From: Ramlibacter sp.
GTDB lineage: Bacteria; Pseudomonadota; Gammaproteobacteria; Burkholderiales; Burkholderiaceae_C
Direction: 5' to 3'
Length of the DNA: 47,295 nt
Assembly (NCBI GenBank): GCA_029237735.1
Contig: JAQZBU010000076.1
Span: 1-47,295, forward strand
Below are positions 15,861 to 24,841 of this stretch, piece after piece. Position 1 is the first letter of the stretch. Every line of letters begins with the position of its first letter. The position numbers were made by a program, and so were the translations under genes. The notes under the pieces are model-generated. The model was not told where the DNA came from. It saw only the letters and a program-made list of their open reading frames with translations, and ran no database searches.

Positions 15861-17483
15861 ATGTTAATTGGCGATCCCGCCGAGACCACGGCGCAATCAT
15901 TGCTCATCGGAGTTCCGAAGGAAACGGCGCCAGGCGAGAAGCGTGTTGCCACAGTACCGGAGGTGGTGGAAAAGCTCATCAAGCTCGGTTTCTCGGTGGC
16001 AGTCCAATCCGGCGCCGGTGACGCCTCGAATTTGAGCGACGACGCCTATCGCGCGGCGGGCGCCCAAGTCATCGACGGCGCGGCCCAACTGTTCGCGGCG
16101 TCCGACATGGTGTTCAAGATCGGCGTGCCGACGCCTGAAGAAGTCGGCCTGATGCATGCCGGGCAGACCTTGATTACCTTCATCTGGCCGGCCCAGAACC
16201 CGGAATTGATGAAGCAGCTGGCGGACAGGAAGGTCACTGTGCTGGCCATCGACTCGCTGCCGCGCACGCTCTCCCGCGCCCAGAAGATGGACGCGCTGAC
16301 CTCCCAGGCCGGCGTCGCCGGCTATCGCGCCGTGATCGAGGCCGCCAACGCGTTTGGCCGGTTCTTCGCCGGCCAGATCACGGCCGCAGGCAAGGTTCCG
16401 CCAGCCAAGGTTTTCATCGCCGGTGCCGGCGTCGCAGGCCTCGCTGCGATCGGCACTGCCGCCAGCCTGGGCGCCATCGTGCGCGCCAACGACACCCGCG
16501 CCGAAGTGGCCGACCAGGTCGTGTCCCTGGGCGGTGAATTCGTCAAGGTCGACTACGAAGAGGAAGGCTCCGGTGGCGGCGGCTACGCCAAGGTGATGAG
16601 CGAGGGCTTCCTGAAGGCCCAGCGCGAGATGTACGCCAAGCAGGCGCGCGAGGTGGACATCATCATCACCACCGCGCTGATTCCCGGCAAACCCGCGCCC
16701 CGGCTGATCACCGCCGAGATGGTGCAGAGCATGAAGCCGGGCAGCGTCATCGTCGACATGGCAGCCGAGCGCGGTGGCAACTGCGAGCTGACCGAGCCCG
16801 GCCAGGCGGTGGTGAAGCACGGCGTGACGATCGTCGGCTACACCGACCTCGCCTCGCGGCTGGCCAGGCAGTCGTCGACGCTCTACGCCACCAACCTGTT
16901 CCGCCTGACCGAGGAGCTGTGCAAGACCAAGGACGGCATCATCGACGTCAACATGGAAGACGAGGCCATCCGCGGCCTGACCGTCATCAAGAACGGCGAG
17001 GTCACGTGGCCGCCTCCGGCACCCAAGGTTGCGCCCACCCCGGCCGCCAAGCCGGCCGCCGCCGTCGCCGCGCCCGCTGCCAAGAAGGGGCATGGCCATG
17101 GCGCCGCCAGCGAGCCGATGGCTCGCGGCAAGCTGGCCATCATGTTCGGTGTGGCCGCAGCGCTGTTCTGGTTCGTCGGTGCCAACGCGCCGACGGCCTT
17201 CCTTGCGCACTTCACGGTGTTCGTGCTGGCCTGCTTCGTGGGCTACATGGTGGTGTGGAACGTGACGCCGGCCCTGCATACGCCGCTGATGAGCGTGACC
17301 AACGCCATCTCCAGCATCATCGCCATCGGTGCGCTGGTGCAGATCGCTCCGCCGCTGGCGGGAGGCGCGGCGCCCGATTCGTGGATACGCTGGCTGGCAG
17401 TCGGCGGCATCGCGCTGACGGCAGTCAACATGTTCGGCGGCTTTGCCGTCACCCAGCGCATGCTGGACATGTTCCGCAAATAA
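15861..17483 (+). CDS. pntA: NAD(P) transhydrogenase subunit alpha
   Basis: 540 residues, the fused form with NAD-binding domain I and the membrane alpha-2 part in one chain (as in E. coli PntA). Residues 15-390 form domain [21 protein letters not shown] at the start, the NAD Rossmann loop [20 protein letters not shown] (about 186-205), and the [11 protein letters not shown] region. An Ala/Pro/Lys linker with HGHG (about 395-425) leads to four membrane helices to residue 540. With PntB it couples proton entry to hydride transfer from NADH to NADP+ in the inner membrane. Followed by pntB after 15 bp. Confidence 0.95.
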   Translation: MLIGDPAETTAQSLLIGVPKETAPGEKRVATVPEVVEKLIKLGFSVAVQSGAGDASNLSDDAYRAAGAQVIDGAAQLFAASDMVFKIGVPTPEEVGLMHAGQTLITFIWPAQNPELMKQLADRKVTVLAIDSLPRTLSRAQKMDALTSQAGVAGYRAVIEAANAFGRFFAGQITAAGKVPPAKVFIAGAGVAGLAAIGTAASLGAIVRANDTRAEVADQVVSLGGEFVKVDYEEEGSGGGGYAKVMSEGFLKAQREMYAKQAREVDIIITTALIPGKPAPRLITAEMVQSMKPGSVIVDMAAERGGNCELTEPGQAVVKHGVTIVGYTDLASRLARQSSTLYATNLFRLTEELCKTKDGIIDVNMEDEAIRGLTVIKNGEVTWPPPAPKVAPTPAAKPAAAVAAPAAKKGHGHGAASEPMARGKLAIMFGVAAALFWFVGANAPTAFLAHFTVFVLACFVGYMVVWNVTPALHTPLMSVTNAISSIIAIGALVQIAPPLAGGAAPDSWIRWLAVGGIALTAVNMFGGFAVTQRMLDMFRK

Positions 17484-17498
17484 CAAGGGGACCACGAC

Positions 17499-18911
17499 AT
17501 GTCTGCAAACCTGGCAACCGGCTCCTACATCGGAGCAACCATCCTCTTCATCCTCAGCCTGGGCGGGCTCTCGAACCCCGAGACCTCGCGGCGCGGCAAC
17601 CTCTACGGCATGATCGGCATGGCGCTCGCCGTGCTGGCCACGGTGTTCGGCCCGCGCGTGACGGCGGCCGGCATCCCCTGGATCATCGGCTCCATGGTCG
17701 TCGGCGGCGCCATCGGCCTGTATGCGGCCAAGGTCGTCAAGATGACGCAGATGCCCGAACTGGTGGCGCTGATGCACAGCCTGGTCGGCCTCGCCGCGTG
17801 CCTGGTCGGTTTCGCGAGCTACATCGACACCTCGCATCCGCTGGTCGGCGCCGAGAAGACCATCCACGAGCTGGAAATCTACATCGGCATCCTGATTGGC
17901 GCAGTGACCTTCTCCGGTTCGCTGATCGCCTTCGGCAAGCTCAACGGCAAGATCGGCGGTTCGCCGCTGCTGCTGCCGGCGCGCCACTGGCTTAATCTGG
18001 CCGGCCTCTTGACGGTGATCTGGTTCGGCCGCGAGTTCATCAATGCGCCGAGCATCGAGGCGGGCATGATCCCGCTGCTGGTGATGACGGCGATTGCGCT
18101 GCTGTTCGGCATCCACATGGTGATGGCGATCGGCGGTGCAGATATGCCGGTGGTGGTCTCGATGCTCAACAGCTACTCCGGGTGGGCGGCTGCTGCCACG
18201 GGCTTCATGCTCTCGAACGACCTCTTGATCGTGGTCGGCGCCCTGGTCGGCTCCTCCGGCGCGATCCTGTCTTACATCATGTGCCGGGCGATGAATCGCA
18301 ACTTCATCAGTGTCATTGCCGGGGGCTTCGGTACCGGTGGCGGCACGCCGGCAGCCAAGGGCGACGCGGCGCAGCCTGCCGGTGAGGTCGTGCCGATCAG
18401 CGCCCTCGACACCGCGGAACTGCTGAAGGATGCCAAGAGCGTGATCATCGTTCCGGGCTACGGCATGGCAGTGGCCCAGGCGCAGCACACGGTGTACGAA
18501 ATCACCAAGCACCTGCGCGAAAAGGGCGTCAACATCCGTTTCGGCATCCACCCGGTGGCGGGCCGCATGCCCGGTCACATGAACGTGCTGCTGGCCGAAG
18601 CCAAGGTGCCCTACGACATCGTGATGGAAATGGATGAGCTCAACGAAGATTTCCCGAGCACCGACGTCGCGATGGTGATCGGCGCCAACGACATCGTTAA
18701 TCCGGCCGCACAGGACGACCCGACCAGCCCGATTGCCGGCATGCCGGTGCTCGAAGTATGGAAGGCAAAGACCTCGATCGTCATGAAGCGCAGCATGGCC
18801 TCGGGCTACGCCGGGGTCGACAATCCGCTCTTCTACAAGGACAACAACCGCATGCTGTTCGGCGACGCGAAGAAGATGCTGGACGAGGTGTTGGTCGCGC
18901 TGAAAACCTGA
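17499..18911 (+). CDS. pntB: NAD(P) transhydrogenase subunit beta
   Basis: 470 residues. The first 265 residues hold about nine membrane helices, including the pattern around [16 protein letters not shown] and [20 protein letters not shown]. The C-terminal domain III binds NADP(H): [20 protein letters not shown], then [60 protein letters not shown]. These are all canonical PntB blocks. AAGGGGACC lies before the start. The operon ends with a strong hairpin terminator about 27 bp after the stop. Confidence 0.96.
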   Translation: MSANLATGSYIGATILFILSLGGLSNPETSRRGNLYGMIGMALAVLATVFGPRVTAAGIPWIIGSMVVGGAIGLYAAKVVKMTQMPELVALMHSLVGLAACLVGFASYIDTSHPLVGAEKTIHELEIYIGILIGAVTFSGSLIAFGKLNGKIGGSPLLLPARHWLNLAGLLTVIWFGREFINAPSIEAGMIPLLVMTAIALLFGIHMVMAIGGADMPVVVSMLNSYSGWAAAATGFMLSNDLLIVVGALVGSSGAILSYIMCRAMNRNFISVIAGGFGTGGGTPAAKGDAAQPAGEVVPISALDTAELLKDAKSVIIVPGYGMAVAQAQHTVYEITKHLREKGVNIRFGIHPVAGRMPGHMNVLLAEAKVPYDIVMEMDELNEDFPSTDVAMVIGANDIVNPAAQDDPTSPIAGMPVLEVWKAKTSIVMKRSMASGYAGVDNPLFYKDNNRMLFGDAKKMLDEVLVALKT

Positions 18912-18937
18912 AACAGGCTGGCGCTTGCCACCCTACG

Positions 18938-18965
18938 GAAACGCGGCCGAGGCCGCGTTTCTTTT
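18938..18965 (+). terminator. Rho-independent terminator of pntAB
   Basis: GAAACGCGGCC-GA-GGCCGCGTTTC makes an 11-bp perfect inverted repeat with a minimal loop, followed by TTTTA. It is placed 27 bp after the pntB stop. Confidence 0.9.
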
Positions 18966-19066
18966 AGGGGTGCCACTCTGAGTTTTTATAGGGAAAACAC
19001 AATGACGGCGCACCGTGCGAGGCGACACAATCCGCGAGCCGCAACCCGGACCTGGAGAAGAGAACA

Positions 19067-20752
19067 ATGAGCGACACGACCGAACGCCCCTGGCTGGCTT
19101 CCTATTCACCCGGCGTTCCGGCCGACATCGATCCATCCCGCTATGAGTCGCTGGTGCAACTCATGGAAGAGAGCTTCCAGAAATTCGCGAATCGGCCGGC
19201 CTATAGCTTCATGGGCAAGGAGATCAGTTACGCGCAGACCGATGCGCTCTCCCGGGCTTTCGCCGCTTACCTTCAAGGCCTCGGCCTGGCCAAGGGCGAC
19301 CGCATCGCGATCATGATGCCCAACGTGCCGCAGTACCCCGTGGCGGTGGCCGCGATCCTGCGCGCCGGCTATGTCGTGGTGAACGTCAATCCGCTGTACA
19401 CGCCGCGCGAACTCGAGCACCAGCTCAAGGACTCCGGCAGCAAAGCCATCGTCATCGTCGAAAACTTCGCGAACACGCTGGAGCAGTGCATCGCCAACAC
19501 GCCGGTCAAGCATGTCATCCTGTGCGCAATGGGCGACATGTTGGGCATGCTCAAGGGCTCCCTGGTCAATTACGTCGTGCGCAACGTCAAGAAGATGGTG
19601 CCGGCCTTCAACCTGCCGGGCGCAGTGCGCTTCAACCAGGCAATGGCGATCGGTACCAAGGGCCCGTTCAAGAAGCCGCAGATCAAGGCCGACGACGTCG
19701 CGGTGCTGCAGTACACCGGGGGCACCACCGGCGTCTCCAAGGGCGCTGTGCTCCTGCACCGCAACATCATCGCCAACGTGCTGCAGTCGGAAGTGTGGAA
19801 CCAGCCGGTGATGGACAAGGTGCCCGCCAACGAGCAGCCCACCGGCGTGTGTGCGCTGCCGCTGTACCACATCTTCGCGTTCACGGTCGGCATGATGTTG
19901 TCGATGCGCACCGGCGGCAAGTTGATCCTCATCCCCAATCCCCGCGATTTGCCCGCGGTGCTCAAGACGCTGTCCAAGGAAACCTTCCACAGCTTCCCGG
20001 CTGTGAACACGCTGTTCAACGGGCTGGCCAACCATCCCGACTTCAACACCGTCAACTGGTCCAACCTCAAGGTCTCGGTGGGCGGCGGCATGGCGGTGCA
20101 AGGCGCGGTGGCCAAGCTCTGGCTGGACAAGACGGGCTGTCCGATCTGCGAGGGCTACGGCCTGTCGGAAACCTCGCCCTCCGCCAGCTGCAACCCGACG
20201 ACCAACAAGGAATACAGCGGCACCATCGGTGTCCCCTTGCCCAGCACCTGGTTCAAGCTGCTGGACGACGACGGCAACGAAGTCCCGATGGGCCAGCATG
20301 GCGAGATCGCGATCAAGGGTCCGCAGGTCATGGCCGGCTATTGGCAGCGCCCCGACGAAACCGCCAAGGTCATGACGGCCGACGGCTACTTCAAGACCGG
20401 CGACATCGGAACGGTGGACGAGCGCGGCTACTACAAGATCGTGGACCGCAAGAAGGACATGGTGCTCGTTTCCGGCTTCAACGTGTACCCCAACGAGGTC
20501 GAGGACGTGGTCGCCGGCCTCGACGGCGTGTTGGAGTGCGCGGTGGTCGGCGTGGCCGACGAGAAGACCGGCGAGGCGGTGAAGCTCGTAATCGTCAAGA
20601 AGGACCCGGGCCTGACCGAAGAGAAGGTTCGCGAATACTGCAAGGCCAACCTCACCGGCTACAAGCAGCCGAAGGTGATCGAGTTCCGCACCGATCTGCC
20701 CAAGACCCCTGTTGGTAAAATCCTGCGTCGCGAATTGCGTGACAAGAAATAA
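19067..20752 (+). CDS. fadD: Long-chain fatty acyl-CoA ligase
   Basis: 561 residues, ANL (acyl-AMP-forming) superfamily, of normal FadD length. Motifs: ATP loop YTGGTTGVSKGAVLLHRN (about residue 217), substrate pocket region CALPLYHIFAFTVGMM, VSVGGGMAVQ, GYGLSETSPSA (about 366), KTGDIGTVDERGYYKIVDRK (about 444) and the C-terminal catalytic lysine region TPVGKILRRELRD. It activates fatty acids to acyl-CoA for beta-oxidation. GAGAAGAG precedes the ATG. The stop codon directly abuts the GTG of dppB, so the two are co-transcribed, an odd pairing of lipid activation with peptide uptake. Confidence 0.93.
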   Translation: MSDTTERPWLASYSPGVPADIDPSRYESLVQLMEESFQKFANRPAYSFMGKEISYAQTDALSRAFAAYLQGLGLAKGDRIAIMMPNVPQYPVAVAAILRAGYVVVNVNPLYTPRELEHQLKDSGSKAIVIVENFANTLEQCIANTPVKHVILCAMGDMLGMLKGSLVNYVVRNVKKMVPAFNLPGAVRFNQAMAIGTKGPFKKPQIKADDVAVLQYTGGTTGVSKGAVLLHRNIIANVLQSEVWNQPVMDKVPANEQPTGVCALPLYHIFAFTVGMMLSMRTGGKLILIPNPRDLPAVLKTLSKETFHSFPAVNTLFNGLANHPDFNTVNWSNLKVSVGGGMAVQGAVAKLWLDKTGCPICEGYGLSETSPSASCNPTTNKEYSGTIGVPLPSTWFKLLDDDGNEVPMGQHGEIAIKGPQVMAGYWQRPDETAKVMTADGYFKTGDIGTVDERGYYKIVDRKKDMVLVSGFNVYPNEVEDVVAGLDGVLECAVVGVADEKTGEAVKLVIVKKDPGLTEEKVREYCKANLTGYKQPKVIEFRTDLPKTPVGKILRRELRDKK

Positions 20753-21766
20753 GTGTTCCGCTTCATCCTGACACGCCTGTCGCTGGTCGTCCCGACCTTC
20801 ATCGGGATGACCTTGCTGGCCTTCTTGCTCATCCGGCTGGTTCCGGGCGACCCCATCGAAACCATGGCGGGCGAGCGTGGAATCGACCCCGCGCGCCATG
20901 CGCAGTTGCTCAAGGAATACGGGCTGGACAAGCCGATACTGGTGCAGTACGGCATCTACATCGGGCGCGTCCTGCACCTGGACCTTGGCAAGTCCGTCAT
21001 CACGCAGGCGCCGGTGCTGCAGGAGTTCATCGCGCTGTTCCCGGCGACGATCGAGCTGGCGGTGTGCGCGATCCTCTTCGCGCTGTTGCTGGGCATTCCG
21101 GCGGGGATCATCGCTGCCGTGAAGCGCAATTCGATCTTCGACCACGGCGTGATGGCGACGTCCCTCACCGGCTACTCCATGCCGATCTTCTGGTGGGGCC
21201 TGCTGCTCATCCTGCTGTTCTCGGTGCAGCTCGGGCTCACGCCCGTCTCCGGCAGGATTTCCGTGCAGCACTACATCGAGCCCACCACCGGTTTCCTGCT
21301 CATCGACTCGCTGCTCACCGGCGACAAGGGCGCGTTCTGGTCCACCGTGAAGCACCTTATCCTGCCGGCCATCGTGCTGGGCACGAATCCGCTCGCAGTG
21401 GTCGCGCGAATGACGCGCTCGGCAATGCTCGAGGTGCTGGGCGAGGACTACATTCGCACGGCACGTGCCAAGGGGCTGCCGCCGCTGCGCGTGGTCGGCG
21501 TGCACGCGCTGCGCAACGCGCTGATCCCGGTCGTGACCGTGATCGGCTTGCAGGTCGGCGTCCTGTTCACCGGCGCGATTCTGACGGAAACCATCTTCTC
21601 CTGGCCGGGCGTCGGCAAGTGGCTGATCGAGGCGATCAACCGCCGCGACTACCCGGTGCTGCAAGGCGGCATGCTGCTGTTGGGGGTGGTGGTGATGTCG
21701 GTCAACCTGCTGGTGGACGTGACGTACGGCATCATCAACCCGCGGATCCGGCAGGGGGGACACTGA
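20753..21766 (+). CDS. dppB: Dipeptide ABC transporter permease DppB
   Basis: 337 residues with GTG start immediately after the fadD stop. N-terminus FILTRLSLVVPTFIGMTLLA and the short conserved VPGDP loop are typical of the OppB/DppB family; six membrane helices are predicted. The EAA loop appears as MLEVLGEDYIRTARAKGLPP (about residues 224-243), which contacts the ATPases. Forms the inner-membrane channel with DppC. Its stop overlaps the dppC start by one base (TGATG). Confidence 0.93.
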   Translation: MFRFILTRLSLVVPTFIGMTLLAFLLIRLVPGDPIETMAGERGIDPARHAQLLKEYGLDKPILVQYGIYIGRVLHLDLGKSVITQAPVLQEFIALFPATIELAVCAILFALLLGIPAGIIAAVKRNSIFDHGVMATSLTGYSMPIFWWGLLLILLFSVQLGLTPVSGRISVQHYIEPTTGFLLIDSLLTGDKGAFWSTVKHLILPAIVLGTNPLAVVARMTRSAMLEVLGEDYIRTARAKGLPPLRVVGVHALRNALIPVVTVIGLQVGVLFTGAILTETIFSWPGVGKWLIEAINRRDYPVLQGGMLLLGVVVMSVNLLVDVTYGIINPRIRQGGH

Positions 21767-22686
21767 TGGTGGAAAGCTCCCCCCCGATGCGGGCTTCGGC
21801 CGGTTCCGCGGTGGCCCCGACCGCCCCTCCCGGGCCTTTGCGCGAGTTCTGGATTTCGTTCTCCGCCAACCGCGGCGCCGTGATCGGGATGGCGATTGTG
21901 CTGACGCTCTTGCTGGTGGCGCTGTTCGCCCCCTGGCTGGCTCCGCACCTGCCGGACCAGACCAACAGCGCCGCGTTCCTCAAACCGCCCGCCTGGCAAG
22001 AGGGCGGATCGCTCAAATATTTGCTGGGCACCGACGCGATCGGGCGCGACATCCTCTCGCGGTTGATCCACGGGGCGCGGCTGTCGCTATCCATTGGGCT
22101 GGGTGTCGTCGCGCTGTCCGTCGTGGTGGGCATCGCGCTCGGCCTCGTCGCCGGCTTCGCGCGCGGCATCGTCGAGATCGCGATCATGCGGCTGATGGAC
22201 ATCGTGCTCACGCTGCCCAGCCTGCTGCTGGCCATCGTCATCGTCGCCATCCTCGGCCCCGGCCTCATCAATGCGATGCTCGCGGTGGCCGTCGTGCTGC
22301 TGCCCCATTACGTTCGCCTCACGCGCGCCTCGGTGGTGGCCGAGGTGTCGAAGGATTACGTCACCGCAGCGCGCATCAGCGGCGCGGGCACGGCGCGGCT
22401 GATGTTCAGCGAAGTGCTGCCCAATTGCGCCGCGCCACTGATCGTGCAGGCCTCGCTGGGCATCTCCACCGCCATCCTCGACGCCGCGGCGCTGGGCTTC
22501 CTCGGGCTGGGTGCGCAGCCGCCTTCACCCGAGTGGGGCACGATGCTGGCCGACGCGCGCGAGTTCGTGCTGCGCGCGTGGTGGGTCGTTACCTTTCCGG
22601 GCCTGATGATCCTGGTCGCCGTGCTGGCCTTCAACCTCATGGGCGACGGCCTGCGCGACGCGCTCGACCCGAAGCTGAAGAAATGA
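21766..22686 (+). CDS. dppC: Dipeptide ABC transporter permease DppC
   Basis: 306 residues from ATG 21766, overlapping the dppB stop. Long cytoplasmic N-terminus, first helix near residue 45 (AVIGMAIVLTLLLVALFAPW), LLGTDAIGRDILSRLIHGAR, and the EAA-type loop VVAEVSKDYVTAARISGAGT. The C-terminus WWVVTFPGLMILVAVLAFNL with [15 protein letters not shown] is typical of DppC/OppC. Stop overlaps the dppD start (ATGA). Confidence 0.93.
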   Translation: MVESSPPMRASAGSAVAPTAPPGPLREFWISFSANRGAVIGMAIVLTLLLVALFAPWLAPHLPDQTNSAAFLKPPAWQEGGSLKYLLGTDAIGRDILSRLIHGARLSLSIGLGVVALSVVVGIALGLVAGFARGIVEIAIMRLMDIVLTLPSLLLAIVIVAILGPGLINAMLAVAVVLLPHYVRLTRASVVAEVSKDYVTAARISGAGTARLMFSEVLPNCAAPLIVQASLGISTAILDAAALGFLGLGAQPPSPEWGTMLADAREFVLRAWWVVTFPGLMILVAVLAFNLMGDGLRDALDPKLKK

Positions 22687-23708
22687 GTACCCCACTCCTC
22701 GAAATCGAAGACCTCCACGTCGAGTTCCCGACGCAGGGCAGCGTGATGCAAGCCGTAGAGGGCGTGAGCCTGACTCTCGAAGAGGGCGAGGTGCTGGGCA
22801 TCGTTGGCGAATCAGGTTCGGGCAAGAGCGTCACCATGATGGCCCTGATGGGCCTCATCGCGTACCCCGGCCGCGTGCGCGCCAAAACCTTGCGTTTCGC
22901 GGGCAATGACCTGCTCGGCATCTCCGACAAGGAGCGCCGCCGCCTGGTGGGCAAGGACATGGCGATGATCTTCCAGGAGCCCACTACCAGCCTGAACCCC
23001 TGCTTCACCATCGGCTGGCAACTGGTCGAGGCCCTGCGCCTGCATTCGCCGCTGGACCAGGCCAGCGCCAAGCGCCGCGCCATCGAGCTTCTGGAGCAAG
23101 TCGGCATTCCCGCCGCGCACACGCGGCTGAACGACTACCCGCACCAGATGTCCGGCGGCATGAACCAGCGCGTCATGATCGCGATGGCGATCTCCTGCAA
23201 CCCGCGCATGCTGATCGCCGACGAGCCGACCACGGCGCTCGACGTCACCATCCAGGCGCAGATCCTCGATCTGCTGCGCAATCTCCAGAAGGAGCGCGGC
23301 ATGGCACTGGTGCTGATCACGCACAACATGGGCGTGGTGAGTGAAATGGCCCAGCGTGTGGCCGTGATGTATGCCGGCCAGGTCATGGAGCAACGGCCCG
23401 TGAGCGAGTTGTTCTCCGATCCGCAGCACCCGTATACCGAGGCGCTGCTCGCGGCACTGCCCGAACGCGGGCCGGCAGGGCACCGCCTTGCGACCATTCC
23501 CGGCGTGGTGCCCGGTGTGTTCGACCGTCCGAGCGGTTGCCTGTTCGCGCCGCGCTGCGCCTATGCCACCCAGCATTCGATGTCGGTGCGGCCCGAGTTG
23601 CGGCCCTGGCAGGACGGGCAAGTGCGATGCCATTACCCGCTGGGCGACTCGCAGCGGCTGGCCGCGATCCAGCGAGACGTGCCGGTGCCGATCGAGGTGA
23701 GCGCATGA
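22683..23708 (+). CDS. dppD: Dipeptide ABC transporter ATPase DppD
   Basis: 341 residues. Walker A GESGSGKS (about residue 41), Q-loop in [10 protein letters not shown], signature MSGGMNQRV (about 159), Walker [12 protein letters not shown] (about 180), switch histidine in [11 protein letters not shown]. The C-terminal oligopeptide-transporter domain includes [16 protein letters not shown] and the cysteine-containing [10 protein letters not shown] stretch, which in this family can carry a 4Fe-4S cluster. It powers DppBC together with DppF. A 74-bp perfect inverted repeat separates it from dppF. Confidence 0.94.
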   Translation: MSTPLLEIEDLHVEFPTQGSVMQAVEGVSLTLEEGEVLGIVGESGSGKSVTMMALMGLIAYPGRVRAKTLRFAGNDLLGISDKERRRLVGKDMAMIFQEPTTSLNPCFTIGWQLVEALRLHSPLDQASAKRRAIELLEQVGIPAAHTRLNDYPHQMSGGMNQRVMIAMAISCNPRMLIADEPTTALDVTIQAQILDLLRNLQKERGMALVLITHNMGVVSEMAQRVAVMYAGQVMEQRPVSELFSDPQHPYTEALLAALPERGPAGHRLATIPGVVPGVFDRPSGCLFAPRCAYATQHSMSVRPELRPWQDGQVRCHYPLGDSQRLAAIQRDVPVPIEVSA

Positions 23709-23715
23709 GCCATTT

Positions 23716-23789
23716 CTGTCATTGCGGGCTCGACCCGCAATCCATGTTGGCGCGCGTAGATGGATTGCGGGTCGAGCCCGCAATGACAG
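23716..23789. repeat. Dispersed palindromic repeat, family A, copy 1 (perfect inverted repeat)
   Basis: Two identical 29-base arms (23716-23744 and 23761-23789) beginning CTGTCATTGCGGGCTCGACC face each other across a 16-base spacer. Each arm is itself nearly palindromic (ATTGCGGG-CTCGA-CCCGCAAT). It fills the gap between dppD and dppF inside the operon. Related elements lie at 35463-35548 and 44632-44705. In mRNA it would form a very stable hairpin, which could uncouple or stabilise flanking segments. Confidence 0.92.
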
Positions 23790-23793
23790 CGCT

Positions 23794-24810
23794 ATGACAG
23801 TCGTTGTCGAAGCCAAGGACCTGCGCCAGGTCTACAAGATCCGCCGCGGCCTCTTCAAGGAGCCCGCGCAGTTGCAGGCCGTGGGCGGCGTCTCGTTCGC
23901 GATCGAAGCGGGCAAGACGCTGGCCGTGGTCGGCGAATCCGGCTGCGGAAAGTCCACGCTCGCGCGCATGGTCTGCATGATCGAAAAGCCCACCGGCGGC
24001 ACGCTCATGCTGGATGGCGCCGATGCGGTGAACACGCCCGCTGCGGATCGTGGGCGCTTGCGGCAGGCGGTGCAGCTGGTGTTCCAGAACCCCTACGGCT
24101 CGCTCAACCCACGCAAGAAGATCAGCGCCGTGCTGGAAGACCCGCTCACGATCAACACCACGATGAACCGGGCCGAGCGCACCGAGCGAGCGCTCGCCAT
24201 GCTCAAGCAGGTCGGGCTGCGCCCTGAGTACGCCAGCCGCTACCCGCACATGTTCTCCGGCGGGCAGCGCCAGCGCATCGCCATCGCGCGGGCGCTGATG
24301 CTCAACCCCAAGCTGCTGATCGCCGACGAGCCGGTTTCCGCGCTGGACGTGTCGATCCAGGCGCAGGTGCTCAACCTGCTGTCGGACCTGCAACAGGAAT
24401 TCCAGCTCGCATACCTCTTCATCTCGCACGACCTGGCGGTAGTGAAGTACATCGCACACGAAGTGCTGGTGATGTACCTCGGCCATGTGATGGAGCAGGG
24501 CCCCAAGGCGGACATTTTCGAGCGCCCCTCGCACCCTTATACGCAGGCACTGCTGGCGTCCACGCCGGGCGTGGCCGGGCGCAACGTGCAGCGCATCGTG
24601 CTTCGGGGCGAGCTGCCTTCTCCGCTTAACCCGCCCAGCGGCTGCGTGTTCTCCAGCCGCTGTCCGTATGCCGTGGAACGTTGCCGTGCCGAGCGCCCAC
24701 TGCCCCGGCCGGTGGACGGTCGCATCGCCGCATGCCATTTTGCTGAACAGTTCCTCGAATCGGGTTTTCCCTCATCGGCGACTGCCGATAATGCATCCCT
24801 CCCTGGCTAA
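23794..24810 (+). CDS. dppF: Dipeptide ABC transporter ATPase DppF
   Basis: 338 residues from ATG 23794. The frame is open back to 23722 only through the repeat, so the ATG right after the repeat is chosen. Walker A GESGCGKS (about residue 47), FQNPYGSLNPRKK, signature FSGGQRQRIAIARAL (about 152), Walker B LIADEPVSALD, FISHDLAVV. The C-terminal region has HPYTQALLASTPG and the cysteine segment GCVFSSRCPYAVERC. Pairs with DppD as a heterodimeric motor. It is 31 bp before dppA. Confidence 0.93.
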   Translation: MTVVVEAKDLRQVYKIRRGLFKEPAQLQAVGGVSFAIEAGKTLAVVGESGCGKSTLARMVCMIEKPTGGTLMLDGADAVNTPAADRGRLRQAVQLVFQNPYGSLNPRKKISAVLEDPLTINTTMNRAERTERALAMLKQVGLRPEYASRYPHMFSGGQRQRIAIARALMLNPKLLIADEPVSALDVSIQAQVLNLLSDLQQEFQLAYLFISHDLAVVKYIAHEVLVMYLGHVMEQGPKADIFERPSHPYTQALLASTPGVAGRNVQRIVLRGELPSPLNPPSGCVFSSRCPYAVERCRAERPLPRPVDGRIAACHFAEQFLESGFPSSATADNASLPG

Positions 24811-24841
24811 AAGCCGAAACAACATCCCACAAGGAGTGCGC

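Noticed and set aside
15897..18578. 893-codon minus-strand frame opposite pntAB
   Set aside because: His/Asp/Gly-rich shadow frame caused by high-GC codon bias; the plus strand encodes unambiguous PntA and PntB.
19106..21763. 885-codon minus-strand frame opposite fadD and dppB
   Set aside because: Same antisense effect; no motifs, and fadD and dppB are certain.
23716..23789. CRISPR-like repeat
   Set aside because: Only inverted arms with one spacer; no regularly spaced direct repeats and no cas genes anywhere in the window.
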